From positions 1 through 21,685 of the forward strand of contig JAPYPK010000019.1 in assembly GCA_029937655.1 (NCBI GenBank): DNA of 21,685 bases, read 5' to 3'. Under the pieces are notes generated by a model, which saw only the letters and a program-made list of their open reading frames with translations, had not been told where the DNA came from and did not search any database. The position numbers were made by a program, and so were the translations under genes. Origin of the DNA: Nitrospinaceae bacterium. Its GTDB lineage: Bacteria > Nitrospinota > Nitrospinia > Nitrospinales > VA-1. Positions within the stretch are counted from its first letter, which is position 1, and the number at the start of each line of letters is the position of its first letter. This document shows positions 1 to 6,812 of this stretch, one piece after another.

Positions 1-1141
1 CCGAATTGAATTGGTAATAAGTTCTTATTTCTTGAAGTTGGCCTAGAGTATCAAGGAGGGGTTCCTGATCCCAAAGCCTTATGTTTTCTATTGTCAAGCT
101 GTTAGCCCGTATGGATTCCGCATTTAAGGACTCCGCTCCAGTGAGTTTTTTTGATTCAGTGTTATTGAGTCCATACGCCAGTAGTGAGCCAGAAATACTA
201 TGCTCAATGAAGGGAGTTTCTTTAATGAGTTCATTTGGATTGACAACAAAATTTTGCAGAATCTTTGGATAAAAACTACCCGCAAAGTAAATTACACCTA
301 TTCCTGTGAGAGCAAGAGCAATTTTTTTTAAGCCACGTCCAGTTGCAATAAAAAAGCTAAGCCCAGCCCCAACTAGGGACAAAATAGACATTGTATGTAG
401 TATGGGGAGTTGCCCATAATAGTCAGCAAAACCGATGCCGGTTAACACACCATTTTCTCCTATCAGCAAACCAAATCTTTGTAGATGAAACTCCATGGCC
501 ATAAGAACAAGGAAATAAAAGGCCAAAAAAGATAATGGTCGTCTGGCTTCTCGTTGCATTACGATCCCACTGGGTCCAAGGTAAATAAATTGCTTTAGGA
601 AAAATATGAGCCCTGTTCCAATGCCGAGGATAACTAAAATTTCCCACAGAATCGATTTTCCAAGGTTGAGAAGTGGAAGGGTGAAAAGGTAAAAAGAATA
701 ATCGTTTCCAAAAATAGGGTCTTCACTGCCAAAAGGAACCGCATTGGAAAAAAGTTGAAGAAGTTCCCACTTTTGTCCAACAATTAATCCTGTCATTACA
801 GCTAGTGCGAGTGGACCAAAAAACATAAGGTGTTTCAGATTCACGGAAATAAAATCAAGGAGTGGTAACTCACGACGAACAGTGTCGGACAATACGACTG
901 GCATGTGAGAACTGCGGTCGAAGATTCGTTTTAGAGGAAAGCAGGTGAAAAGAAAAAAGAAAAGCCCGGTGGCTAAACCAAATCCCCATTGAGACAGAAT
1001 AATAGTCCAAAAAACAGAATCAACTTGATGATTGGCAAACCAGATCCAATCAAAATAGAATTGGATAATTTTCTCGGCAAATATTGATCCAACAACAACA
1101 ACTCCGAATAGAATAAATAGCCATTTTTTTTTCAAGTTCAT
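1..1141 (-). CDS. UPF0182 family integral membrane protein, N-terminal 380 residues (cut by left edge)
   Basis: The frame opens with ATG at 1141 and stays open to base 2, so the C-terminal half lies outside the window. I translated both ends and several internal stretches and found them in the same frame. The product starts MNLKKKWLFILFG and has several long hydrophobic segments over roughly residues 1-290. It shows DPIFGNDYSFYLFTLPLL near residue 140 and, just before the edge, NIRLWDQEPLLDTLGQLQ followed by EIRTYYQF. These are typical of UPF0182 (COG1615): an N-terminal membrane domain, then a large extracytoplasmic domain, usually about 900 residues in all. The function of the family is unknown. 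A good ribosome site (AAGGA, 6 bases before ATG) supports the start. The gene begins 13 bases after the thioredoxin-fold gene, so the two are probably co-transcribed. Confidence 0.9.
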   Translation of the reverse strand, partial: MNLKKKWLFILFGVVVVGSIFAEKIIQFYFDWIWFANHQVDSVFWTIILSQWGFGLATGLFFFLFTCFPLKRIFDRSSHMPVVLSDTVRRELPLLDFISVNLKHLMFFGPLALAVMTGLIVGQKWELLQLFSNAVPFGSEDPIFGNDYSFYLFTLPLLNLGKSILWEILVILGIGTGLIFFLKQFIYLGPSGIVMQREARRPLSFLAFYFLVLMAMEFHLQRFGLLIGENGVLTGIGFADYYGQLPILHTMSILSLVGAGLSFFIATGRGLKKIALALTGIGVIYFAGSFYPKILQNFVVNPNELIKETPFIEHSISGSLLAYGLNNTESKKLTGAESLNAESIRANSLTIENIRLWDQEPLLDTLGQLQEIRTYYQFNS

Positions 1142-1154
1142 GAGATTTCCTTAA

Positions 1155-1709
1155 TTATGTAGTTTTCCATTTAATTGAACAGCCCATAGAGGGTATCTGT
1201 TCTTTGGCAACCAATTGTCCGGCAAGTATATTTTCCAAAGCCAACTTTAAGTCCTGTTGTGTTACCTTTTTCTGGTGTTTCCAGTTATCATCGATTCGGC
1301 CACGATAGGCAAGTTTACGGTCTTTACCATAGACATATAAATCAGGGGTGCAAACAGCATCATATAATTTAGCTATTTCCTGACTTGGATCAACCAAATA
1401 AGGAAACGAAAAATTATTTTTTTTTGCAATGATTTTCATATTTTCTAGCGAATCATCTGGGTAACGTATCGCATCGTTAGGGTTGATACCAATGAATTGT
1501 ACCCCACGAGCTATAAACTCGTTTTGTAGATCAATAATTCGTTTAAGGACAGCCTTTACATATGGACAGTGATTGCACATAAATATAATCACTATGATTT
1601 CTTTTCCTGAATAACTCTCTAGTGAATGAGTTTTACCATCTATTCCATCAAGTAAAAAGTCATGAGCGGGAGTTCCCAGTGACGAGATGGTTGACTCAAG
1701 AAGTGCCAT
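1155..1709 (-). CDS. Thioredoxin-fold (AhpC/TSA-like) redox protein
   Basis: This 184-residue protein has a thioredoxin/peroxiredoxin-like layout. An N-terminal FLLDGIDGKTHSLESYSGK strand region precedes the active-site-like motif CNHCPYVK (C45 and C48), then a helix, then the FIGINPNDAIRYPDDSLE and FPYLVDPSQEIAKLYDAVCT segments with the cis-Pro region (CTPDLYVYG), and finally a GCSIKWK tail. The family is known as peroxiredoxin-like or thioredoxin family proteins, and its members are soluble thiol oxidoreductases whose substrates are mostly undefined. No signal peptide is visible, so it is probably cytoplasmic. The ATG has an AGGA 8 bases upstream. Its stop lies 13 bases before the UPF0182 start, while 152 bases separate it from the radical SAM gene upstream, which leaves room for its own promoter. 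Confidence 0.85.
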   Translation of the reverse strand: MALLESTISSLGTPAHDFLLDGIDGKTHSLESYSGKEIIVIIFMCNHCPYVKAVLKRIIDLQNEFIARGVQFIGINPNDAIRYPDDSLENMKIIAKKNNFSFPYLVDPSQEIAKLYDAVCTPDLYVYGKDRKLAYRGRIDDNWKHQKKVTQQDLKLALENILAGQLVAKEQIPSMGCSIKWKTT

Positions 1710-1743
1710 AAATATTTTCCTAAAGCATTAAATAAAAAATAAG

Positions 1744-1772
1744 ATTTGAAAGATTTTCTGGGGGAAAATCAA
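1744..1772 (-). promoter_or_regulatory. Candidate promoter for the thioredoxin-fold gene
   Basis: Read on the minus strand, TTGATT (1772-1767), a 17-base spacer and TCAAAT (1749-1744) match the sigma-70 boxes at four of six positions each. A start near 1737 would give a leader of about 28 bases containing the AGGA ribosome site. A 7-bp hairpin occupies the spacer. This is a weak match in AT-rich DNA. Confidence 0.3.
1752..1770 (-). repeat. Perfect 7-bp inverted repeat (hairpin) between the radical SAM and thioredoxin-fold genes
   Basis: On the minus strand this reads GATTTTC-CCCCA-GAAAATC: a perfect 7-bp stem with a 5-base loop, followed by TTTC and, slightly later, a T-rich stretch. It lies 92 bases after the radical SAM stop and 42 bases before the next start. 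It could be a weak intrinsic terminator for the upstream gene, or an operator overlapping the candidate promoter. The stem is AT-rich and the T tract is broken, so termination is uncertain. Confidence 0.4.
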
Positions 1773-1861
1773 TGAACTGCTCAACAGGTTAAACATGTAA
1801 ATAAAAGAATACTAGATAATTTTTAAAAAAATAAAGATTATTCTCAATAAGGAGAGTAATT

Positions 1862-2770
1862 TTAGTAACTTTTACAGGTCATCCCAGTAATACGGCAAGT
1901 ATAGCAGGCGGAATGAGCGAGCGAAAAAGGACGTAGCGTCTCTTCGATGGTATCTCCCATTTTTGCTTTATCGTTATCGACAAGAATAGGGCACACATAA
2001 ACACCTGTTTTGGTTGCCATGCGGGATGTAGAGCATTGTAGATTTGTAATATCATAATTTTCAAAACATTTTTCAGTAACATGTTCATGGTCGAAGTAGT
2101 TGCGAGTATTTACCGCCAATTGACCGAGGAGGAATTCTGGAAGGATTTTGATTCGTGGGTCAGAAATATTTAGTGATTCTAGAAAATTCTTAAAACTTTC
2201 CTCCATTTCTTTATCTTTTGCCTCGTCCCAGTTACGGGTGACAGTTAAAATAGGGGAAAACCCAAAGGAGTTTAAGTTACTAATTCCTTCTGTGGCTTTG
2301 CTGAAAGAATTTTCTCCCCGAGTCCGATCATTTAACTGTTCATCGAAGCTTTCCATACTCACACGAAATTGGAGTTTATGCGAAGAGTTATTTTGAATTT
2401 CTTTTAACCGGGCAGCTTTTTTGGAAGTGACAAGGGTGGCGTTGGTTAGAACATCAAGCGGACCAAACTCAAGAATAGTGGCTAAGATTTCAAAAATTTC
2501 GGGATTCATGAAAACTTCACCGCCTGTAATATAGTAATCCTTTACCCCTAGAGTTTTAGATTCTAATAGCCGTTGCTGTACGTCCTTCAGAGTCATCATT
2601 TCGTGCGTATGATTTTGTGGCCCGCAACTGATAAAGCAATGTGTGCATTGAAGGTTGCATAGGGTTCCTCCGACCTGTAACCACAAAGTATCCAATTTTA
2701 CCAGAGGTACTTCAGGAATATCAGGCCCCTTGACTCCGTAACTCGTCGAATTTATATCTACTGAATGCAT
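1862..2770 (-). CDS. Radical SAM protein with SPASM-like C-terminal cysteines
   Basis: The 302-residue product carries the canonical radical SAM cluster motif CNLQCTHC (C38, C42, C45), with an extra C49 close behind, and the SAM-binding TGGE at 82-85. The C-terminal part has C246, C260 (in GVYVCPILV), C289, C292 and C299, a pattern like the SPASM/twitch domains that bind auxiliary iron-sulfur clusters. Radical SAM enzymes cleave S-adenosylmethionine to start radical chemistry. SPASM members often modify peptides or act in maturation, but the substrate here cannot be read from the sequence. No short precursor-peptide gene is visible beside it. The ATG has only a weak AGG upstream. The gene follows the radical-SAM-fold gene at 2888-4009 by 117 bases and precedes the thioredoxin-fold gene. 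Confidence 0.85.
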   Translation of the reverse strand: MHSVDINSTSYGVKGPDIPEVPLVKLDTLWLQVGGTLCNLQCTHCFISCGPQNHTHEMMTLKDVQQRLLESKTLGVKDYYITGGEVFMNPEIFEILATILEFGPLDVLTNATLVTSKKAARLKEIQNNSSHKLQFRVSMESFDEQLNDRTRGENSFSKATEGISNLNSFGFSPILTVTRNWDEAKDKEMEESFKNFLESLNISDPRIKILPEFLLGQLAVNTRNYFDHEHVTEKCFENYDITNLQCSTSRMATKTGVYVCPILVDNDKAKMGDTIEETLRPFSLAHSACYTCRITGMTCKSY

Positions 2771-2887
2771 AGTTTGAGCCTAACAGATAGTTAAGTAAGA
2801 GTCCAATTGATGGGATTTGTCAGGTTTAAAATGCTGTGTTTTGAATAAACTGGTCAAGCAAAAAGCCACTAAACATATCACCCAGTT

Positions 2888-4009
2888 TTACAAGCCGGCT
2901 GACTCATAGGAATCACTTACGTCTTTGATTCTCAGTTTTCGGCGAAGTTTGGTGTATCCCTCGAGAGTTTTACGTCCCAAGAGGGACTTGTAAACGGGTT
3001 TAGCATTAAGCTTTGCTTTGTCGGTTGGGTTAAGAAAAAACCCCGTGTCCAACGGGGACATATAGCGGCAGTGAGGGAAAAGCCACTTGAGTGGAAGTCG
3101 GGAATTTTGAACATTTGTTTCTAAGTAGCGAGCAACTTCGGTGACATTGCGGGAATATTCTTCGGTTGCGATGCTTGGGGTTGTCAATCTTAATAAGGGA
3201 AGGATTCCTTTTTCTGTAAGATAAGCGATTTTATCTTTCAGGGGGTCAATGGAGCCTGGTTCTAGGAAAAGCTCTGTCCAAACAGTTCCCGGCGGAAAAA
3301 TTTTAGCGGCATATTCTAACGCACCATAGACAAGTGGCTGCGATATAACATCTTCTTTTTTAGCAAAGCCGACAAAACCTTCGAGTGGAAAATTTAATAA
3401 ATCGATCCCCGCAGCGTAAACCCTGTCTAAAGTTTGTTTATCTTTTGGTGGAAACCCACGTAGAGCTATGAAGGTACTAAACTCTTTTTTGATAGCTTTT
3501 ACCACGGGTGCCAAGCGAGTAAGACCGCGGTCCGGTTCACGACAATAATCCATATTGAGTTGAATGAGATCAGCCGCGCCTTCTTCAAAGGCTGCTTTGA
3601 TTACAGAAAGTATAGTTTCTTGTGACAAGTTAAGGCGGTTCTTTTGTCCAACCGCTCTTAAAAATAAATTCATGCAATACCCATCAATACACGCATTTTC
3701 TGAGATCGGGGAACGCTTTTTCATTTGTTCTCTGACAAAGTTAGGTAAGGGTACAATGTTAACTTCAATTTCTTTGTCCATAAAACTCAGTTTTACTTTG
3801 CCATTAACCAAATTAAGGGTAAGTTGGCTCTGACCCGTTTCTTTGATTGGTACTTTGACAATAAAGTTTTCAGCTAGACTCAATACGATTTCATCACCGG
3901 GCCGACCGTCGCAGTATCCACCGATAACTTCCGAAACGTCTCGGACCTCATCGGGAACAACCAGTCCCTTGCGGATTAATTCCAACTTTAATTGGCCGTA
4001 ACTTTCCAT
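2888..4009 (-). CDS. Radical-SAM-fold (TIM-barrel) protein with an incomplete cluster motif, function unknown
   Basis: I do not recognise this 373-residue protein by name. Residues 1-95 look like a small beta-rich N-terminal domain. From about 105 the pattern resembles radical SAM barrels of the biotin synthase type: a cysteine pair where the cluster loop should be (C107 and C112, CIDGYC), then LSQETILSVIKAAFEEGAAD, IALRGFPPKDKQTLDRVYAAG, and ELFLEPGSIDPLKDKIAYLT followed by EKGILPLLRLTTP. The usual CxxxCxxC is absent: only two Cys are present with four residues between them, and no third Cys follows. It may be a degenerate member or may bind a different ligand. It starts 27 bases after mpl, without a clear ribosome site, so it is probably in the mpl operon. 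The fold call is an inference from the strand/helix rhythm; the reading frame itself is secure. Confidence 0.6.
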   Translation of the reverse strand: MESYGQLKLELIRKGLVVPDEVRDVSEVIGGYCDGRPGDEIVLSLAENFIVKVPIKETGQSQLTLNLVNGKVKLSFMDKEIEVNIVPLPNFVREQMKKRSPISENACIDGYCMNLFLRAVGQKNRLNLSQETILSVIKAAFEEGAADLIQLNMDYCREPDRGLTRLAPVVKAIKKEFSTFIALRGFPPKDKQTLDRVYAAGIDLLNFPLEGFVGFAKKEDVISQPLVYGALEYAAKIFPPGTVWTELFLEPGSIDPLKDKIAYLTEKGILPLLRLTTPSIATEEYSRNVTEVARYLETNVQNSRLPLKWLFPHCRYMSPLDTGFFLNPTDKAKLNAKPVYKSLLGRKTLEGYTKLRRKLRIKDVSDSYESAGL

Positions 4010-4036
4010 AACTTTGTTAAATGGTTGCGCGTTCGG

Positions 4037-5443
4037 TTATAATCGAGTAATCAGTTTTTGGTGAATTCCGGAGAATCCGCCTGAGGACATTATAAGTATT
4101 ACGTCTTTTGGGCGGCACTCGGTAATCAATTTGTTCACTAGAGCCGCAGTGTCTGGCATATAGTATGCGTCTCCACCATCACTGTTAATACGTTCGACAA
4201 CTAAATCCGGGTTCAGCCTATCTTTTAGGTCAATTTTATCTGGTGCGAATAGACCTGCTATTATAACTTTGTTTGCTGGGGCGAAACTTTTCGGGAGTAG
4301 ACCTTCAAAAAACTTTCTTTTGCAGGTCGCAGAACGAGGTTCAAAAACAGCCCATATGCGCTGCTCAGGATATGCTTCCTGAACAGCTTCCAGCGTAAGT
4401 CGAATAGCTGTTGGATGATGCGCAAAATCATCTATCACGGTCACCCCGTTTTTTACTCCCAATACTTCCTGTCTTCGTTTTATCCCCTTGAATGTCCGGA
4501 ATCCTTCTTGAATTTCTTGAGTTGTGAGTCCAAGTTTAAGACTCATGACTGCTACCGATGTGGCATTTTCAATATTGTGTCTCCCGATCATTGGAAGATG
4601 AAAGTTTGCAACCTTTTTGCCCTGATGGGTTAAAGTGAAATATCCTTTTCCATCTACAAACTTATAGTTATCAATCACCCAGTCTGAAGAAGAAGAAAAA
4701 CCGTAAGTTTCGACTGGGCAAGAAGCATTAGCTAAAATATCTTTTGCGTTTTTGTCAGAAAAAGCGGCTAAGAGGAACCCATTAGGATGAATGATATTTA
4801 CAAATTTTCGAAAAGAGTCTTTTATATGCTCAAGATTACGGTAAATATCAGCGTGATCAAATTCGATTCCCGTTAAGATTGAGGCAAATGGACAATAGTG
4901 TAAAAACTTGGGTCCCTTATCAAAAAATGCTGTGTCGTATTCGTCCCCTTCGCTTACAAAAAATTCTCCTTCCGAAATGGCGTGGTTTCCATCAAAATTT
5001 TTCATCCAACCGCCGACCATGAAGCCTGGTTTTCGTTTAGCATAATGTAAAACCCAGCTTAAGAGTGCTGTTGTGGTAGTTTTCCCGTGTGTTCCTGTAA
5101 TGACGAGCGATTTTTGATTTTTTAAATAGAATTTCTTTATAGCTTCTGGAAAGGAAATATAAGGAATATTTTTTTCTTGGACGGCCAAGACCTCTAGATT
5201 GTCTTTAGATACAGCGTTACCGATAATAACTTGATCAATATCATCGCTAATATTTTTACGTTGATAGCCAGGCTTGATATCTATTCCGGATGACTTTAGA
5301 AGCGTGCTCATAGGCGGATAGATATTTGTATCAGATCCAGTGACTCGATAACCAGATTTTTGAAGAAGACCGGCAAGAGAGGCCATCCCAGTACCGCAAA
5401 TGGCAATCAGGTAAATTGATTTAATCTTTTCGTTGGAGACCAT
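4037..5443 (-). CDS. mpl: UDP-N-acetylmuramate:L-Ala-gamma-D-Glu-meso-DAP ligase (Mpl)
   Basis: Mpl attaches a recovered murein tripeptide to UDP-MurNAc using ATP, returning cell-wall peptide to peptidoglycan synthesis in the cytoplasm. The 468-residue length fits the family. Visible motifs are the N-terminal Rossmann start IYLIAICGTGMASLAGLL (10-27), the ATP loop TGTHGKTTTT (116-125), SEGDEYDTAFFDKGPKFLHY (164-183), and GIEFDHADIY (192-201), where the FDHAD form points to Mpl rather than MurC. The later TVIDDFAHHPTAI and WAVFEPRSATCKR motifs are the Mur-ligase substrate and C-terminal domain signatures. No other in-frame ATG, GTG or TTG precedes the Rossmann strand, so ATG at 5443 is the likely start although it lacks a ribosome site. 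A strong promoter ends 8 bases upstream. Confidence 0.95.
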   Translation of the reverse strand: MVSNEKIKSIYLIAICGTGMASLAGLLQKSGYRVTGSDTNIYPPMSTLLKSSGIDIKPGYQRKNISDDIDQVIIGNAVSKDNLEVLAVQEKNIPYISFPEAIKKFYLKNQKSLVITGTHGKTTTTALLSWVLHYAKRKPGFMVGGWMKNFDGNHAISEGEFFVSEGDEYDTAFFDKGPKFLHYCPFASILTGIEFDHADIYRNLEHIKDSFRKFVNIIHPNGFLLAAFSDKNAKDILANASCPVETYGFSSSSDWVIDNYKFVDGKGYFTLTHQGKKVANFHLPMIGRHNIENATSVAVMSLKLGLTTQEIQEGFRTFKGIKRRQEVLGVKNGVTVIDDFAHHPTAIRLTLEAVQEAYPEQRIWAVFEPRSATCKRKFFEGLLPKSFAPANKVIIAGLFAPDKIDLKDRLNPDLVVERINSDGGDAYYMPDTAALVNKLITECRPKDVILIMSSGGFSGIHQKLITRL

Positions 5444-5451
5444 TCTGGCAA

Positions 5452-5480
5452 ATTGTAGGCTCCGAACCTTTTAAAGTCAA
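5452..5480 (-). promoter_or_regulatory. Near-consensus sigma-70 promoter of mpl, implying a leaderless mRNA
   Basis: On the minus strand, TTGACT (5480-5475), a spacer of exactly 17 bases, and TACAAT (5457-5452) each match consensus at five of six positions. The mpl ATG is at 5443, so only 8 bases lie between the -10 box and the start codon. Transcription starting 6-8 bases after the -10 box would give a leader of zero to two bases. There is no ribosome site near the ATG; a GGAG lies 16 bases away, inside the spacer. Confidence 0.65.
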
Positions 5481-5607
5481 TCTATATCAATGGGTTGGGT
5501 GTTCTGCAGTGCTGACAAACAAACAACTTTTACTTGTTAAAAAAATACTATAGTTTTCCACCAAAATAACGGAGCTTCTATATACCAAACATTGAAAATT
5601 TTTGTAG

Positions 5608-6252
5608 TTAGTTAAATAATGATTTTAAGTCAGAAAGATTATCTATGAGAAAATTAGGTTTGGAATCGCGGAGCAAATTTGGGTTACCCAATCCGTAGGT
5701 AACGCCGCAGGTTATTACTCCCGCTCGTTTCCCTGTTTCTACGTCGATGGCGTTATCTCCAATCATCAAAACTTTCTCCGCGGGGCAATGATACTTTTTC
5801 ATAAGGAACTGAAGTCCTTTTGGGTTAGGTTTCTGTTCATCCAGGCTGTCCCCTCCTAGTATTGAATCAAAAGGGCTCAGAAAGTTCATTGCTTTAAGAA
5901 TTTTTTCGATAAACACGACAGGTTTATTGGATAAGATGGTGTTATTTTTATTCGAAAAATGCTCCACAATTTCCCTTCCATTTGGGTAGAGTTTAGTTTG
6001 ATCTAATAAATGATGACTGTAGTGTTTTTGGAAAAGAGAAACGGCTGCTTCAATGTTATTACATCCGGAACCAGACAAGGAGCGACTCATAAGGTTGACA
6101 ACTCCGCTACCAATATTTTGGCGAATGGTTTCTCGGCCTAAAGATTGAAGGTTCATTTCGATTAGCGTGCGGTTGACTGAGTTGGCGATATCTTCGAATG
6201 TGTCTACCAAGGTGCCGTCGAAATCGTAAACAAATAGAGAGATTTTTATCAA
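5608..6252 (-). CDS. gph: HAD-superfamily phosphatase, phosphoglycolate phosphatase-like
   Basis: The 214-residue protein has all the HAD motifs: DFDGTLVDT (nucleophile D10 and acid D12), LSNKP (N109), the lysine motif QKPNPKGL (K141), and MIGDNAIDVETGKRAG (163-178). The cap between residues 15 and 90 is helical, as in subclass C1. Length and motifs fit Gph, which removes phosphoglycolate made by DNA repair or by oxygenase activity, but close relatives act on other sugar or nucleotide phosphates (PpaX, for example), so the substrate is uncertain. The only reasonable start is TTG at 6252: an in-frame TAA lies just upstream (6258-6256) and no ATG follows before the nucleophile motif. It has no clear ribosome site and begins 18 bases after the lipoprotein gene, which suggests coupled translation. 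Confidence 0.85.
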   Translation of the reverse strand: MIKISLFVYDFDGTLVDTFEDIANSVNRTLIEMNLQSLGRETIRQNIGSGVVNLMSRSLSGSGCNNIEAAVSLFQKHYSHHLLDQTKLYPNGREIVEHFSNKNNTILSNKPVVFIEKILKAMNFLSPFDSILGGDSLDEQKPNPKGLQFLMKKYHCPAEKVLMIGDNAIDVETGKRAGVITCGVTYGLGNPNLLRDSKPNFLIDNLSDLKSLFN

Positions 6253-6270
6253 AGCTTATGATTAAGGTTT

Positions 6271-6576
6271 TTAAGGATTGCTCGTGGTGTAGCGGTAGGC
6301 CTTTACAATATTTTCTTTATCGAAAAGGATGACCAAGTCTTTAGAGTGGGTAGGTCCAACGGCATTCCATTGGTCAAACTGGTAAGTCCACATGACCTGA
6401 CCATTTTCAATACCCTTCTTAAATGGGGCTCCGAGCCTATCAAAGATTTCTTCTTGACTGGTCACATTATTTTGAATACTTTTAAGTTTCGAACTGTCAA
6501 AATTTTTACCCACAGTTCCACAGCTTGCCAAGAAGATAACAAGAAACATTACAGTATTTAGTTGGGTTTTTTTCAC
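6271..6576 (-). CDS. Small BamE/SmpA-like lipoprotein
   Basis: This 101-residue protein starts MKKTQLNTVMFLVIFLASCG: a short signal peptide ending in a lipobox with C19. The mature part, about 83 residues, has the BamE/SmpA rhythm: KLKSIQNNVTSQEEIFDRLG then AP and WTYQFDQWN, a helix with a G-x-P turn followed by beta strands, and a final strand VKAYRY. BamE helps the outer-membrane protein assembly machine, but many unrelated small lipoproteins share this fold, so a direct Bam role is not established. The start codon is GTG (6576-6574), supported by a strong AAGGAG 8 bases upstream. It heads the minus-strand run towards mpl and is divergent from the hydrolase gene at 6813. Confidence 0.75.
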   Translation of the reverse strand: MKKTQLNTVMFLVIFLASCGTVGKNFDSSKLKSIQNNVTSQEEIFDRLGAPFKKGIENGQVMWTYQFDQWNAVGPTHSKDLVILFDKENIVKAYRYTTSNP

Positions 6577-6711
6577 TTGTTAATCTCCTTGAGGGTAGGG
6601 TAGTGTTGGTAATACATAGATACGTCAGGCACCTTTCGTTCAACTTCGCAATCCACAAACCAGTATAGCGGAATACAAAAAAGCATAACGTTTTTTAATA
6701 GACTAAAGTAA

Positions 6712-6737
6712 TGACTTATATACATAAGTTTATGTCA
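6712..6737. promoter_or_regulatory. Overlapping palindromes in the divergent region 6577-6812 (candidate operator)
   Basis: Two perfect inverted repeats overlap here: ACTTAT-ATAC-ATAAGT (6714-6729) and ACATAA-GT-TTATGT (6722-6735). The stretch is bounded by TGAC (6712-6715) and GTCA (6734-6737), also an inverted pair. It lies 136 bases upstream of the BamE-like start and 76 bases upstream of the hydrolase start, a usual place for a transcription-factor site serving one or both genes. AT-rich DNA gives short palindromes by chance. Confidence 0.35.
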
Positions 6738-6753
6738 AAATGGGCATTTGAGG

Positions 6754-6774
6754 AAGCCCTATTATGATGGGCTT
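6754..6774 (+). repeat. 6-bp hairpin upstream of the metallo-hydrolase gene
   Basis: AAGCCC (6754-6759) and GGGCTT (6769-6774) form a perfect stem around a 9-base loop that contains TATTAT, a possible -10 box (6760-6765) without a good -35 partner. The hairpin ends 38 bases before the ATG at 6813. It may be an RNA leader structure or chance. Confidence 0.35.
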
Positions 6775-6812
6775 TATCGAAACTTGCCACAAACTTCTAT
6801 CTGATTAAAAAA

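Noticed and set aside
423..647. A 74-codon minus-strand open frame.
   Set aside because: It is a shadow of the UPF0182 gene, whose frame is open from 1141 to the edge and matches the family.
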